Shown: positions 7,851 to 16,450 of the stretch, one piece after another
Layout of the letters: each line of letters begins with the position of its first letter
Position numbering within the stretch: the first letter of the stretch is position 1
From: Novosphingobium sp. Chol11
Lineage (GTDB): Bacteria; Pseudomonadota; Alphaproteobacteria; Sphingomonadales; Sphingomonadaceae
Assembly: GCA_945906105.1 (NCBI GenBank)
Contig: CAMDQO010000026.1
Location: 1 to 39,417 of the forward strand
Reading direction: 5' to 3'
DNA: 39,417 nt
Made by a program: the position numbers and the translations under genes
The notes under the pieces: model-generated
Told to the model about the DNA's origin: nothing
The model's input: only the letters and a program-made list of their open reading frames with translations
Databases searched by the model: none

Positions 7851-10800
7851 ATGGCTTTCACACCTTTCGTCCCCTTGCGCGTATTCTCAAGCTACACCCT
7901 GCTGGACGGGGCGATTGACCCCAAGGCCTTTGCAAAATTGGCCAAGGAGCGCGGATTTCCTGCCATCGCCATGACCGATCGCAACGGGCTTTACGGCGCG
8001 ATGTCGTTTGCCTCGGCCTGCAAGGACAGCGGTGTGCAGCCGATCATCGGCACCCTGCTGGGCATTTGCCGTGGCGATGGCAAGGTGGTCGATTGGCTGG
8101 GGCTCTATGCGCAGAATAATGATGGCTGGCAGAACCTGTGCCACCTCGTCAGCCGCGCGCATCTTGAGCGCCCGCTGGAGCGTGATCCGCATGTCACCAT
8201 GGCCGATCTTGAAGGACACACTGACGGCTTGATTGCGCTGACGGCAGGCGGTGAGGGCGCGCTGGCGCGGCTGCTCGCCGAAGCGCGGCAAGATGCTGCC
8301 GAAATCTTGTGCGAGCGGCTGGAAGGCCTGTTTCCAGGGCGGCTCTACATCGAGATTTCGCGCCGCAACGATCAGATTGAAGAGGCTGCCGAAGCCGCAT
8401 TGATCGATCTCGCCTATGCCAGCGATCTGCCGCTGGTCGCCACCAACCCCGCCAACTTTGCCGAGCCGGGCTTTTTCGCTGCCCATGATGCCATGCTGTG
8501 CATCGCCAATTCCACCCACGTCGATGCCGCCGAGCGGCCGCGCTCAAACCGCGAGTCCTGGGTGAAATCGGCCCCGATGATGGCCGAACTGTTCGCCGAT
8601 CTGCCCGAAGCCCTGGCCAACACGCTGGTTGTTGCCCAGCGCTGCGCCTTCGCCCCGCCCAAGCGCAAGCCGCTGCTCCCCAGCCTTGCCGGCGACAAGG
8701 AAGGCGAGGCGCAGATGTTGATCGACGATGCGCGCGCGGGGCTTGAAAAACGGCTCGAAACCTATGGCGATATGGGCGAGGATGAACGCAAGGTCTATTT
8801 TGACCGCCTCGATTTCGAAACCAATGTCATCAACACCATGGGTTTCGCCGGGTACTTCCTGATCGTCGCCGATTTCATCAAGTGGGCCAAGGAAAATGAT
8901 ATTCCGGTGGGGCCGGGGCGTGGCTCGGGTGCCGGATCAGTGGTGGCCTGGGCGCTGACCATCACCGATCTCGATCCGCTGCGGCTGGGCCTGCTGTTCG
9001 AGCGCTTCTTAAACCCCGAGCGCGTTTCGATGCCTGATTTCGATATCGATTTCTGCGAAACCCGGCGCGGGGAGGTGATCCGTTATGTTCAGGCGAAATA
9101 CGGCACTGATCACGTCGCCCAGATCATCACTTTCGGCAAGCTGAAGGCCCGCGCGGTGCTGCGCGATACCGGGCGTATTTTGCAGATGAGTTATGGCCAA
9201 GTTGACCGGCTGTGCAAGCTGATCCCCAACTACCCGACCGACCCGTGGACGCTGCCAAGGGCGCTCAATGGCGTCGCCGAGTTCAAGCGTGAATATGACA
9301 ATGACGATGAGGTGAAACGCCTCGTTGATCTGGCCATGCAGCTCGAAGGCATGCCGCGCAACAGCTCCACCCATGCCGCCGGTGTGGTGATCGGTGATCG
9401 TCCGCTGGCGCAACTGGTGCCGCTTTACCGCGATCCGCGCGGTGATATGCCGGTGACGCAGTTCGATATGAAATATATCGAGGACACCGGCCTCATCAAG
9501 TTCGATTTCCTCGGCCTCAAAACTCTATCCGTTCTCAAGAAAGCAATGCAACTACTTGAAACACGAGGGATAACTATCAATCTCGATGCATTGAGCTGGG
9601 ATGATGAGGAAGTTTACCGCGTACTCCAGACGGGCGATACCGTCGGCGTGTTCCAGCTGGAATCAGAAGGAATGCGGCGCACGCTGGCGGCGGTGAAGCC
9701 GACCAGTTTTGGCGACATCATTGCGCTCGTCTCGCTCTATCGTCCGGGGCCGATGGACAATATCCCGCTGTTCGGTCGCCGCAAGAACGGACTGGAAGCG
9801 ATCGAATATCCGCATGAGAAGCTGGAAGGCATCCTGGCAGAAACCTATGGGATTTTCGTCTATCAGGAACAGGTGATGCAGGCCGCGCAGATCCTGGCCG
9901 GTTACTCGCTCGGAGATGCCGATTTGCTGCGCCGCGCCATGGGCAAGAAAGACCCGGTCGAGATGACCCGTCAGCGGCAACGCTTCGTCGATGGCTGCAA
10001 GGAACTTTCGGGTATCGACAAGACCAAGGCTAACGAACTGTTCGATTTGATCGACAAGTTTGCTGGTTACGGTTTCAACAAGAGCCACGCCGCTGCCTAT
10101 GCGCTGCTGTCCTACCAGACGGCTTGGCTGAAAACGCATTACCCGCACGAGTTTTACGCCGCCTCGATGTGCTTCGATATGCATCAGTCGGAAAAGCTGG
10201 CGGTCTATGTCGATGATATGCGGCGAAATGGGGTGTCGCTCGCCGGTCCGGACATCAATCATTCGGAAGCTGAATTCAGCGTCGAGCAGACCGACGAAGG
10301 GCTGACCGTGCGCTATGCGCTCGCGGGCATTCGCAATGTCGGCGAAAAGGCGATGGATGCCATCACCGCTGAGCGCGACGCGAATGGGCGCTTTGTCAGT
10401 TTGGAGGATATGTTCAAGCGCGCCCCGCAAGGCTCGATGAACCGCCGCCAATTGGAAGGCTTGGCCGCTGCCGGGGCTTTTGACGCAATCGAGCCCAACC
10501 GCGCCAAGGTGATGGCCAGTGCCGATATGCTGCTCGCCGTGGCCGATGAGGCTGAGCGCAGCCGCAACAGCGGGCAGGCGGCACTGTTTGGCGGCGATGA
10601 TCACGCCGCGCCGGAACTGCGGCTGATTGATACGCCGGTGTGGAGCAAGCCTGAGCAGATGGCCAAGGAGCGCGAGAATTTCGGCTTCTATTTCGCCGCG
10701 CATCCCGCCGAACAATGGCGCGCGATAGCCAATGCCAACGGCGCGCGGACTTATTCCAGCCTGATGAGCGGCGGGGCGGGGGCCAGCGGGCGGCTTCCGG

Positions 10801-11321
10801 CAAGCATGGCGGTGATGGTTGAGGGTGTGCAGCGCCGCAAGACCAAGCGCGGCAAGGACTTTGTCATCGCCGAATTCTCTGACAGTTCAGGGCAGTTTTC
10901 CGCCTCGTGCTTTGAGGAATCGCTGGTCGAGCCGATGCAGGGCTGGGCCAAGGATGGCACCTGTCTGCTGCTCAACGTCGAACTTGATGCGCCAAGCCCT
11001 GATGAACCACCGCGTATCACCGTGCGCGGCGCAAGGCCGCTTGCCGAAGTGCGCGAATCTGCCCGAATGGAACTGCGTCTGGAAGTTGACCGCGCCAGTG
11101 CGCTGGGCGATCTCGCGCTGCTGCTCCCCCGCGCTGATGGCGGCACCGGCGAAGTGCTCGTGCGGCTGAAAACCGGCGGTGGCCACGAACCACTGCTGCT
11201 GCTCGGCCGCAATTTTCAGCTGGACAGCGAAGTCGCCGAACGGATCGCCACTATCCAAGGAGTGCATCAGGTTGCGCTGGGCGCACGTCGAGGGGCCGCG
11301 CATCTGCGGCTGGTGGCGTGA
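7851..11321 (+). CDS. dnaE: DNA polymerase III alpha subunit
   Basis: A 1156-residue replicative polymerase. The N-terminal PHP domain starts FVPLRVFSSYTLLDGA and TDRNGLYGAMSF; the histidines found in metal-binding PHP domains (HSxYSLLDG, TDH) are replaced, so a PHP exonuclease is unlikely and proofreading would rest on a separate epsilon subunit. The polymerase core is intact: GPGRGSGAGS, then PDFDIDF with D397 and D399, and the third carboxylate at about D552 in KFDFLG. A helix-hairpin-helix and OB-fold region follow. It is the essential DnaE1 type by length and organisation. It converges on the ALDH gene with only 23 bases between stops. A 40% GC patch lies at 9541-9590. Confidence 0.97.
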   Translation: MAFTPFVPLRVFSSYTLLDGAIDPKAFAKLAKERGFPAIAMTDRNGLYGAMSFASACKDSGVQPIIGTLLGICRGDGKVVDWLGLYAQNNDGWQNLCHLVSRAHLERPLERDPHVTMADLEGHTDGLIALTAGGEGALARLLAEARQDAAEILCERLEGLFPGRLYIEISRRNDQIEEAAEAALIDLAYASDLPLVATNPANFAEPGFFAAHDAMLCIANSTHVDAAERPRSNRESWVKSAPMMAELFADLPEALANTLVVAQRCAFAPPKRKPLLPSLAGDKEGEAQMLIDDARAGLEKRLETYGDMGEDERKVYFDRLDFETNVINTMGFAGYFLIVADFIKWAKENDIPVGPGRGSGAGSVVAWALTITDLDPLRLGLLFERFLNPERVSMPDFDIDFCETRRGEVIRYVQAKYGTDHVAQIITFGKLKARAVLRDTGRILQMSYGQVDRLCKLIPNYPTDPWTLPRALNGVAEFKREYDNDDEVKRLVDLAMQLEGMPRNSSTHAAGVVIGDRPLAQLVPLYRDPRGDMPVTQFDMKYIEDTGLIKFDFLGLKTLSVLKKAMQLLETRGITINLDALSWDDEEVYRVLQTGDTVGVFQLESEGMRRTLAAVKPTSFGDIIALVSLYRPGPMDNIPLFGRRKNGLEAIEYPHEKLEGILAETYGIFVYQEQVMQAAQILAGYSLGDADLLRRAMGKKDPVEMTRQRQRFVDGCKELSGIDKTKANELFDLIDKFAGYGFNKSHAAAYALLSYQTAWLKTHYPHEFYAASMCFDMHQSEKLAVYVDDMRRNGVSLAGPDINHSEAEFSVEQTDEGLTVRYALAGIRNVGEKAMDAITAERDANGRFVSLEDMFKRAPQGSMNRRQLEGLAAAGAFDAIEPNRAKVMASADMLLAVADEAERSRNSGQAALFGGDDHAAPELRLIDTPVWSKPEQMAKERENFGFYFAAHPAEQWRAIANANGARTYSSLMSGGAGASGRLPASMAVMVEGVQRRKTKRGKDFVIAEFSDSSGQFSASCFEESLVEPMQGWAKDGTCLLLNVELDAPSPDEPPRITVRGARPLAEVRESARMELRLEVDRASALGDLALLLPRADGGTGEVLVRLKTGGGHEPLLLLGRNFQLDSEVAERIATIQGVHQVALGARRGAAHLRLVA

Positions 11322-11344
11322 ATGGAATGAACAGCGGCTGAGCT

Positions 11345-12817
11345 TCAGCCCTGCAAATTCACCCAGACGTTGCGCACCTGCTGGAACTCACGCAGTCCCT
11401 CGATGCCGCCAAGCCGTCCGTGGCCCGAATGTTTCATCCCGCCAAATGGCACGCAGGGCGTCATCGCTTCACCCGATCCGTTGACCTGAACCTGTCCGGC
11501 CATCATCTGCCCGGCAACCCGGTGCGCGCGGGCAAGATTGGTGGTGTGGATATAGGCGCCAAGCCCGTAATCGCTGTCATTCGCCAGCGCGACGGCTTCT
11601 TCCTCACTGTCGAAAGGTGTGACGACCAGCACTGGCCCGAACACTTCGTTGCGGGCGATTTCGCTGTTGGGAGCAACATCGACCAAGACGGTGAGCGGCA
11701 GAAAATAGCCGTTCGCATGGTCCCCGCCCAGCCGTCCGCCGCCGGCAATCACGCGGCCGCCTTCTGCTACGCCGTGATCCACCATGCCCGAAATGCGGGC
11801 GAGGGCCGCTTCGGAAATTACCGGGCCAAGCATATTGGTGGAAACAAACGGATCGCCCACGGTTACGTGCCCGGCCATGGCGGCGAGCATCTGGAGATAT
11901 GGCTCATAGATTGAGCGTTCCACCAGCAGCCGCGTGCCGTTGACGCAGCCCTGGCCATTGGCAGAAACCCCGCCAGACATCCCGCGCTTCACCGCGTCTT
12001 CCAGATTGGCGTCAGCAAAGACGATCACCGCCGATTTGCCGCCAAGCTCAAGTCCCACCGGCTTGAGGCTCTGCGCTGCATTGGCGAGGATTTTCTTCGC
12101 GGTTGCGCCGCTGCCAATGAATTCGATCTTGCCGATGCCGGGGTGCGCAACCATCGCTTCGCCAACATCTGCGCCGCCAGTGACAAGGTTGACCACGCCC
12201 GGCGGAAAACCCGCTTGCCGGATCAGTTCGACCAGCCGCATCACCGAATAGGGCGCAAGATCGGGCGATTTGATGACAATGCAATTGCCCGCAGCCAGCG
12301 CCGGGGCCAGCACCATGGTCGCGGCGAAAATTGGCCCGTTCCATGGCACGATCACGCCGACAACGCCGTAGGGCTCGTAACTCACGTAATCGAGTGCCGG
12401 TCCGCCCCATGTCGGTACCGTGCGGCCCTCAAGCTTGTCGGCCCAGCCGCCGTAATAACGGAACTTGTTCGCGCCATCATAGCCCATGTAGCCCGCGCCC
12501 ATTGCCGTCGCGCCGTTCTCGGCAATCAGGATCGGGGCCATGTTCTGGCTTTCCGCCTCAAGCAGATCGGCAAGCTTGAACATCAGGTTGCGGCGCTTGT
12601 CGCCAGTCATCGCGCGCCATGCCGGGAAGGCAGCCTGAGCGGCTTCAACCGCGCGATCGACATCGGCCGGGGAGCCCATGCGAATTTCGCGGGTGACGGT
12701 GCCGGTGCCGGGATAGATATGGGCGTGCAAATCGCCGCTGCCCGCTTCCTCAACACTATCGCCAATAATCAGTGTGCTGCGCGGCAGAAGGTCCGTATTG
12801 GGAAGCTGAAAGCCCAT
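11345..12817 (-). CDS. NAD(P)-dependent aldehyde dehydrogenase
   Basis: A 490-residue ALDH-superfamily enzyme that oxidises an aldehyde to a carboxylate. The catalytic cysteine is C291 in NGQGCVNG and the general base is E257 in LELGGKS; VPWNGP and the FGPVLVV and PFGGMKHSG motifs are also present. The substrate is unknown. I chose the ATG at 12815-12817, which lies two bases after the stop of the upstream VOC gene, rather than the in-frame ATG at 12844 that overlaps it. It is the last gene of a minus-strand run sulfotransferase-VOC-ALDH. With the divergent SDR and medium-chain dehydrogenase this suggests stepwise alcohol to aldehyde to acid oxidation of a shared substrate (inference). Confidence 0.9.
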   Translation of the reverse strand: MGFQLPNTDLLPRSTLIIGDSVEEAGSGDLHAHIYPGTGTVTREIRMGSPADVDRAVEAAQAAFPAWRAMTGDKRRNLMFKLADLLEAESQNMAPILIAENGATAMGAGYMGYDGANKFRYYGGWADKLEGRTVPTWGGPALDYVSYEPYGVVGVIVPWNGPIFAATMVLAPALAAGNCIVIKSPDLAPYSVMRLVELIRQAGFPPGVVNLVTGGADVGEAMVAHPGIGKIEFIGSGATAKKILANAAQSLKPVGLELGGKSAVIVFADANLEDAVKRGMSGGVSANGQGCVNGTRLLVERSIYEPYLQMLAAMAGHVTVGDPFVSTNMLGPVISEAALARISGMVDHGVAEGGRVIAGGGRLGGDHANGYFLPLTVLVDVAPNSEIARNEVFGPVLVVTPFDSEEEAVALANDSDYGLGAYIHTTNLARAHRVAGQMMAGQVQVNGSGEAMTPCVPFGGMKHSGHGRLGGIEGLREFQQVRNVWVNLQG

Positions 12818-12819
12818 AA

Positions 12820-13287
12820 TCACATCGCCTTTATCTGATCCCACATCGCGTCAGGCATGCTGGTGTATTCGAGGTAGTGACCGAAAGCCTTGCGGCCATC
12901 GAGATAAGCGAAGCTGAGCGCGCCGGGGCCGGAATTGCGCTCGAACATCAGTGGCAGGTCCTGTTCGTCCACCGCCTTGCGGAACGCATCATAGTCTGGG
13001 ACGCGCATGCAGATGTGGTGAAAGCGCATCGCACCGCCGTTATCGGGGGCATTGGCATAGACGCCGGTCTCGTCAATCTCGACCTCGATCAACTCGTACT
13101 GCAACCCGCCATGCGAAAACATGGCGATGCGTGACTTCTGGCGCTTGGGGCCGTCGGGGGTATCGACTGTCTGATCGACGGGGATGATCATCGGATCCTT
13201 GGCAAGGCCGCGCGCCTTGAACACGGTGATGGCAGCCTCGATATCATCGCAAATGTAGCCGTTCTGGTAATGGGTTCCGATGAGCAT
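12820..13287 (-). CDS. VOC-family (glyoxalase/dioxygenase fold) protein
   Basis: A 155-residue vicinal-oxygen-chelate protein with two beta-alpha-beta-beta-beta modules. Candidate metal ligands sit at the expected places: His6 in GTHYQNGYI, Glu68 in YELIEV, His90 or His91 in RFHHICMRV and Glu140 in GHYLEYTSM. The arrangement resembles glyoxalase I and methylmalonyl-CoA epimerase more than extradiol dioxygenases, but the reaction cannot be assigned. It lies between the sulfotransferase and ALDH genes, 14 bases after the first and two before the second, so it is almost certainly part of the same operon and pathway. Confidence 0.8.
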   Translation of the reverse strand: MLIGTHYQNGYICDDIEAAITVFKARGLAKDPMIIPVDQTVDTPDGPKRQKSRIAMFSHGGLQYELIEVEIDETGVYANAPDNGGAMRFHHICMRVPDYDAFRKAVDEQDLPLMFERNSGPGALSFAYLDGRKAFGHYLEYTSMPDAMWDQIKAM

Positions 13288-13301
13288 GGTGTTTTCCTCT
13301 C

Positions 13302-14465
13302 TCAGCCTTCGCGCGCAACATCATAGCGCGACAGATAGCGCTCAAACATCGGCTCCAGCGCTTCCTTGCTCAGGCCGTATTGCGCCAGCTTGTATTCATG
13401 GCGACCGAACTTGTCCTGCGGATTATCGTCAACCCAAGCTTGAATCCCCGATTCCGCTGCAGCGGTAAATGGGTCGCCAAGCTGGGCGTAAACCTGCCTG
13501 GTTGTGCCGATGGGATCGTTCATCAGATCGGCGTAGTGGACGTCAATTATCCGATCCTCGCCGAACTTGTCGCGGAAATCCATGATGCGATTGGCGTGCT
13601 CGGCGGCCTGCCAGGGGTAGTCCTCAGCGAGCCATGCCGTGTCGATCTTGCCCATATGCATCATGTGGCTGAGCGAGATGATGCTGCACAGCGATCCGGC
13701 GGCAGCGTAAGGATCGCGGTGCGTCCAGATCACGCGGGCGTCGGGATATTCGGCAAACAGTACCTCAAGATTCAGCGCATGGCTGGGCATCTTGAGGTTC
13801 CAGGTGCCGGGCGCCTGAGACTGCAACACCTGCAGGAACTTCTTGTGGTAGCTATAGGCAGAGCTGACATCAGCGGAGAAGATGAACTCCTTGTATTCGG
13901 GCAGCTTGCCCTTGCTCTCGATCATCAAAGTTTTGAAATCGTGCGCCATGATGAACACATCTTCGTTGGGATAGACCGCCGAGCCGCGATAGTATTTGCC
14001 AGCATCAGGGCGGGCCGCAAGCATCGCCTGTTCCTGTTCCAGACGAGCCAGCGCGCGCGGATCGGTTTTCAGTGTTGCTGAGGTTGCGGGCGGCACCGGA
14101 TCATCAATTTCCCAGGTCAGCGGGGAACGGCGCGCGGGATCAGCACCGAGCAGGTTGGACATCAAGGTGGTTCCGGTGCGTGGCACACCCATAACGAACA
14201 CCGGACGCTCGATTTTGCGCGTCAGCAGTTCGGGGTTCTGGCGCAGATAATCGCTGATTTTCAGCCGACCTTTGAGGTAATGCACGATATCATGATTTAT
14301 CCGGTCAATGCCCACCTCGGCAAACTGATCGCGGGCGATGCCCCGGTTCACATCGCGCACCAGCACGTCGAGTCCCTCGCGGTAGCTTTCGTTATCGAAG
14401 TCCTGAATCCCGGTCTGCTTGCGGGCTTGTTCGATCAGTGCATCGGCGACGAGCAGCTGGGCCAT
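13302..14465 (-). CDS. PAPS-dependent sulfotransferase family protein
   Basis: A 387-residue protein of the large bacterial sulfotransferase family (Sulfotransfer_3 type). The 5'-phosphosulfate-binding loop is PRTGTT at 95-100 after FVMGV, and the 3'-phosphate-binding motif is the later WTHRDPYAAAGSLCSI, matching RxPxxxxxS. Both cofactor contacts are therefore kept, so PAPS binding is plausible. The acceptor is unknown. The start at 14465 is supported by GGAGG five bases upstream; the frame extends to 14534 but without support. It heads the minus-strand operon and is divergent from the SDR at 14617. The PAPS-forming genes cysD and cysNC are about 5 kb away in the same window. Confidence 0.83.
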   Translation of the reverse strand: MAQLLVADALIEQARKQTGIQDFDNESYREGLDVLVRDVNRGIARDQFAEVGIDRINHDIVHYLKGRLKISDYLRQNPELLTRKIERPVFVMGVPRTGTTLMSNLLGADPARRSPLTWEIDDPVPPATSATLKTDPRALARLEQEQAMLAARPDAGKYYRGSAVYPNEDVFIMAHDFKTLMIESKGKLPEYKEFIFSADVSSAYSYHKKFLQVLQSQAPGTWNLKMPSHALNLEVLFAEYPDARVIWTHRDPYAAAGSLCSIISLSHMMHMGKIDTAWLAEDYPWQAAEHANRIMDFRDKFGEDRIIDVHYADLMNDPIGTTRQVYAQLGDPFTAAAESGIQAWVDDNPQDKFGRHEYKLAQYGLSKEALEPMFERYLSRYDVAREG

Positions 14466-14616
14466 AAATCCTCCATTGATGTGAAGTTCGCCTAGCAGCG
14501 TTTTGTCTGATTGCCCTGCCCTTGCGGCACTCATCGCGGCGACGATTGCGCTGGCACTGGAAAGGCGGGCGCGGCTCCGGCATGTGGTGGGAGAGAGATA
14601 TTTTCAGGAGAGAGCG

Positions 14617-15411
14617 ATGGCGAAGGGCCTTTTCGATTGCACGGGCAAGGTGGCGCTGGTGACCGGCGGTAATGGCGGGATCGGCCTGGGCTTTGCCATG
14701 GGCGTGGCCAAGCAGGGCGGCGATCTGGCGATCTGGGCGCGCAGCGAAGAAAAGAACGCCGCTGCCAAGGCTGCTCTGCTCGAAGCAGGCGCGGGCAAGG
14801 TTGAAACCTATCAGGTTGATGTCAGCACCGAAGCGGCGATCCTCGCCGGATACGAACAGCTGATGCAGGACTTCGGCCGCATCGATTGTGTCTTCGCCAA
14901 TTCGGGTGCCAGCCCGCGCTACAACTCGGTATTCGATATGCCGACCGAGCATTGGCACGAGTTTCAGAACGTGGCGCTGCACGGCGCCTTCTTCACCCTG
15001 CGTGAAGCGGCGCGCCACATGAAGGCACGTGCCGAGGCGGGGGAACCGGGTGGCAGTCTGGTCGCCTGCGGTTCGCTCTCGCTGTTTCAGGGTCTGGCGG
15101 GCAAGATGGAATATGCGGCGTCAAAATCAGCGGTTGCGGCAGTCATCCGTTGCCTTGCTGCAGAAATGGGCCAGTTCAATGTCCGCGCCAATGTGGTCGC
15201 GCCGGGGCTGATCATCACGCCGATGATGGGGCCGTCCGATGGCCCCGCGGTCAAGTATCTTGAAGGCCAATACGCGCCAATCACGCCGATGAAGCGGGTC
15301 GGCTATCCGGAGGATTTCGAGGGCATCGGCGCATTTCTGTGCTCGGACGCCAGCTCGTTCATCACTGGTGAGACGATCAAGGTCGATGGCGGCTACATGA
15401 TCCGCGGCTAA
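14617..15411 (+). CDS. Short-chain dehydrogenase/reductase (Gene 1 of SDR-MDR-MBL run)
   Basis: A 264-residue classical SDR. TGGNGGIG is at 16-23, the catalytic Tyr166 and Lys170 are in EYAASK, and the catalytic serine is in CGSLS near 153-155. The C-terminus (GETIKVDGGYMIRG) is the standard SDR ending. It should oxidise or reduce an alcohol/ketone with NAD(P). The ATG at 14617 is preceded by AGGAGAG; the frame reaches 14503 but the extra residues are not SDR-like. It is followed after 25 bases by a medium-chain dehydrogenase and lies divergent from the sulfotransferase gene across a 151-base promoter region. Confidence 0.9.
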   Translation: MAKGLFDCTGKVALVTGGNGGIGLGFAMGVAKQGGDLAIWARSEEKNAAAKAALLEAGAGKVETYQVDVSTEAAILAGYEQLMQDFGRIDCVFANSGASPRYNSVFDMPTEHWHEFQNVALHGAFFTLREAARHMKARAEAGEPGGSLVACGSLSLFQGLAGKMEYAASKSAVAAVIRCLAAEMGQFNVRANVVAPGLIITPMMGPSDGPAVKYLEGQYAPITPMKRVGYPEDFEGIGAFLCSDASSFITGETIKVDGGYMIRG

Positions 15412-15436
15412 GCGGCGGACGATTTGGAGATTGGCT

Positions 15437-16447
15437 ATGCGCTTACTTAACATTCACGGCGTCGGTGATGTTCGCCTTGATGCCTATCAGCGCCCGGCGG
15501 CGGGTCCGCAGGATGTGGTCGTCAAGATGAAGGCTGTCGGCATTTGCGGCAGCGATCTGTCCTATATCAAGATGGGCGGCATCCCCAATCCGCTGGCGAC
15601 GACGGCGCTGGGCCACGAAGGAGCGGGCGAGGTTATCGAGGTGGGCGCAGATATTGCCGGGATCAGCGTGGGTGACGCGGTGATCGTCAATCCGATGATG
15701 ACCCCCAGCAACATTGGCAGCGGCGGCCCGGAAGGCTGCTTCACCGAAGAACTGCTGGTGCGCGATGCGGCTGTGGGCGTGTCGATCTTGCCGATCCCTG
15801 AAGGCATTTCCTACGAGATCGCGGCGCTGTGCGAGCCGCTGGCGGTCGCCATGCACGGCGTCAACCGCGCCGATGTGAAGGCTGGCGACAAGGTGGTGGT
15901 GTTCGGTTGCGGACCGATTGGCCTTGGCATGGTGTTGTGGCTGATTGATCGCGGTGTGACCGATGTGGTCGCTCTCGATCTTGCCCCCGAACGACGGGCA
16001 CGGGCGCTGGCGCTGGGTGCCCGCGCCGCGCTCGATCCCGCCAATTGCGATCTGCGCGCCGAGCTGGTGAAGCTGCACGGCGAGGTTCCGTCTTATGGCC
16101 GCGTCGGCGTTGGCACCGATGCTTTCATCGATGCCGCCGGTGCGCCGTCGATCCTCACCGATGTGATCATGATGGCCAAGTTCCATTCAAAGCTGGTCAT
16201 CACCGCCGCCTACATGAAGCCCATCGAATTCCCCGTCGGGCGGATGCTGACCAGCGAAATGACAATCACCACGGCGGTTGGCTATCCCACCGAAATGCCC
16301 GAAGTGATCGCCGCCATGCCGCGCCTGAAGGACAAGCTGGCATCGCTGATCAGCCACACGCTGCCCTTTGCGGAGGTGATGAAGGGGCTTGAGATTGCCG
16401 CCACGCCAGGATCGGCGAAGGTGATGATCGAGTTTGAGGACGCCTGA
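15437..16447 (+). CDS. Zinc-type medium-chain alcohol dehydrogenase
   Basis: A 336-residue member of the medium-chain dehydrogenase/reductase family. The catalytic-zinc ligands are recognisable: Cys37 in GICGSD, His60-Glu61 in GHEGAG, and a Glu in LCEPLA near 133. The Rossmann motif is VFGCGPIGLG. The loop that normally carries four cysteines for a structural zinc (about residues 85-110) has only one cysteine, so the structural zinc is absent. It resembles threonine or sorbitol-type dehydrogenases but the substrate is unknown. ATG at 15437 follows GGAGA by six bases. The stop is three bases before the next ATG, indicating coupling with the metallo-beta-lactamase-fold gene. Confidence 0.87.
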   Translation: MRLLNIHGVGDVRLDAYQRPAAGPQDVVVKMKAVGICGSDLSYIKMGGIPNPLATTALGHEGAGEVIEVGADIAGISVGDAVIVNPMMTPSNIGSGGPEGCFTEELLVRDAAVGVSILPIPEGISYEIAALCEPLAVAMHGVNRADVKAGDKVVVFGCGPIGLGMVLWLIDRGVTDVVALDLAPERRARALALGARAALDPANCDLRAELVKLHGEVPSYGRVGVGTDAFIDAAGAPSILTDVIMMAKFHSKLVITAAYMKPIEFPVGRMLTSEMTITTAVGYPTEMPEVIAAMPRLKDKLASLISHTLPFAEVMKGLEIAATPGSAKVMIEFEDA

Positions 16448-16450
16448 GCC

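Noticed and set aside
9663..10715. A 350-codon minus-strand frame inside dnaE
   Set aside because: Antisense to conserved polymerase sequence, with no ribosome-binding site or recognisable domain.
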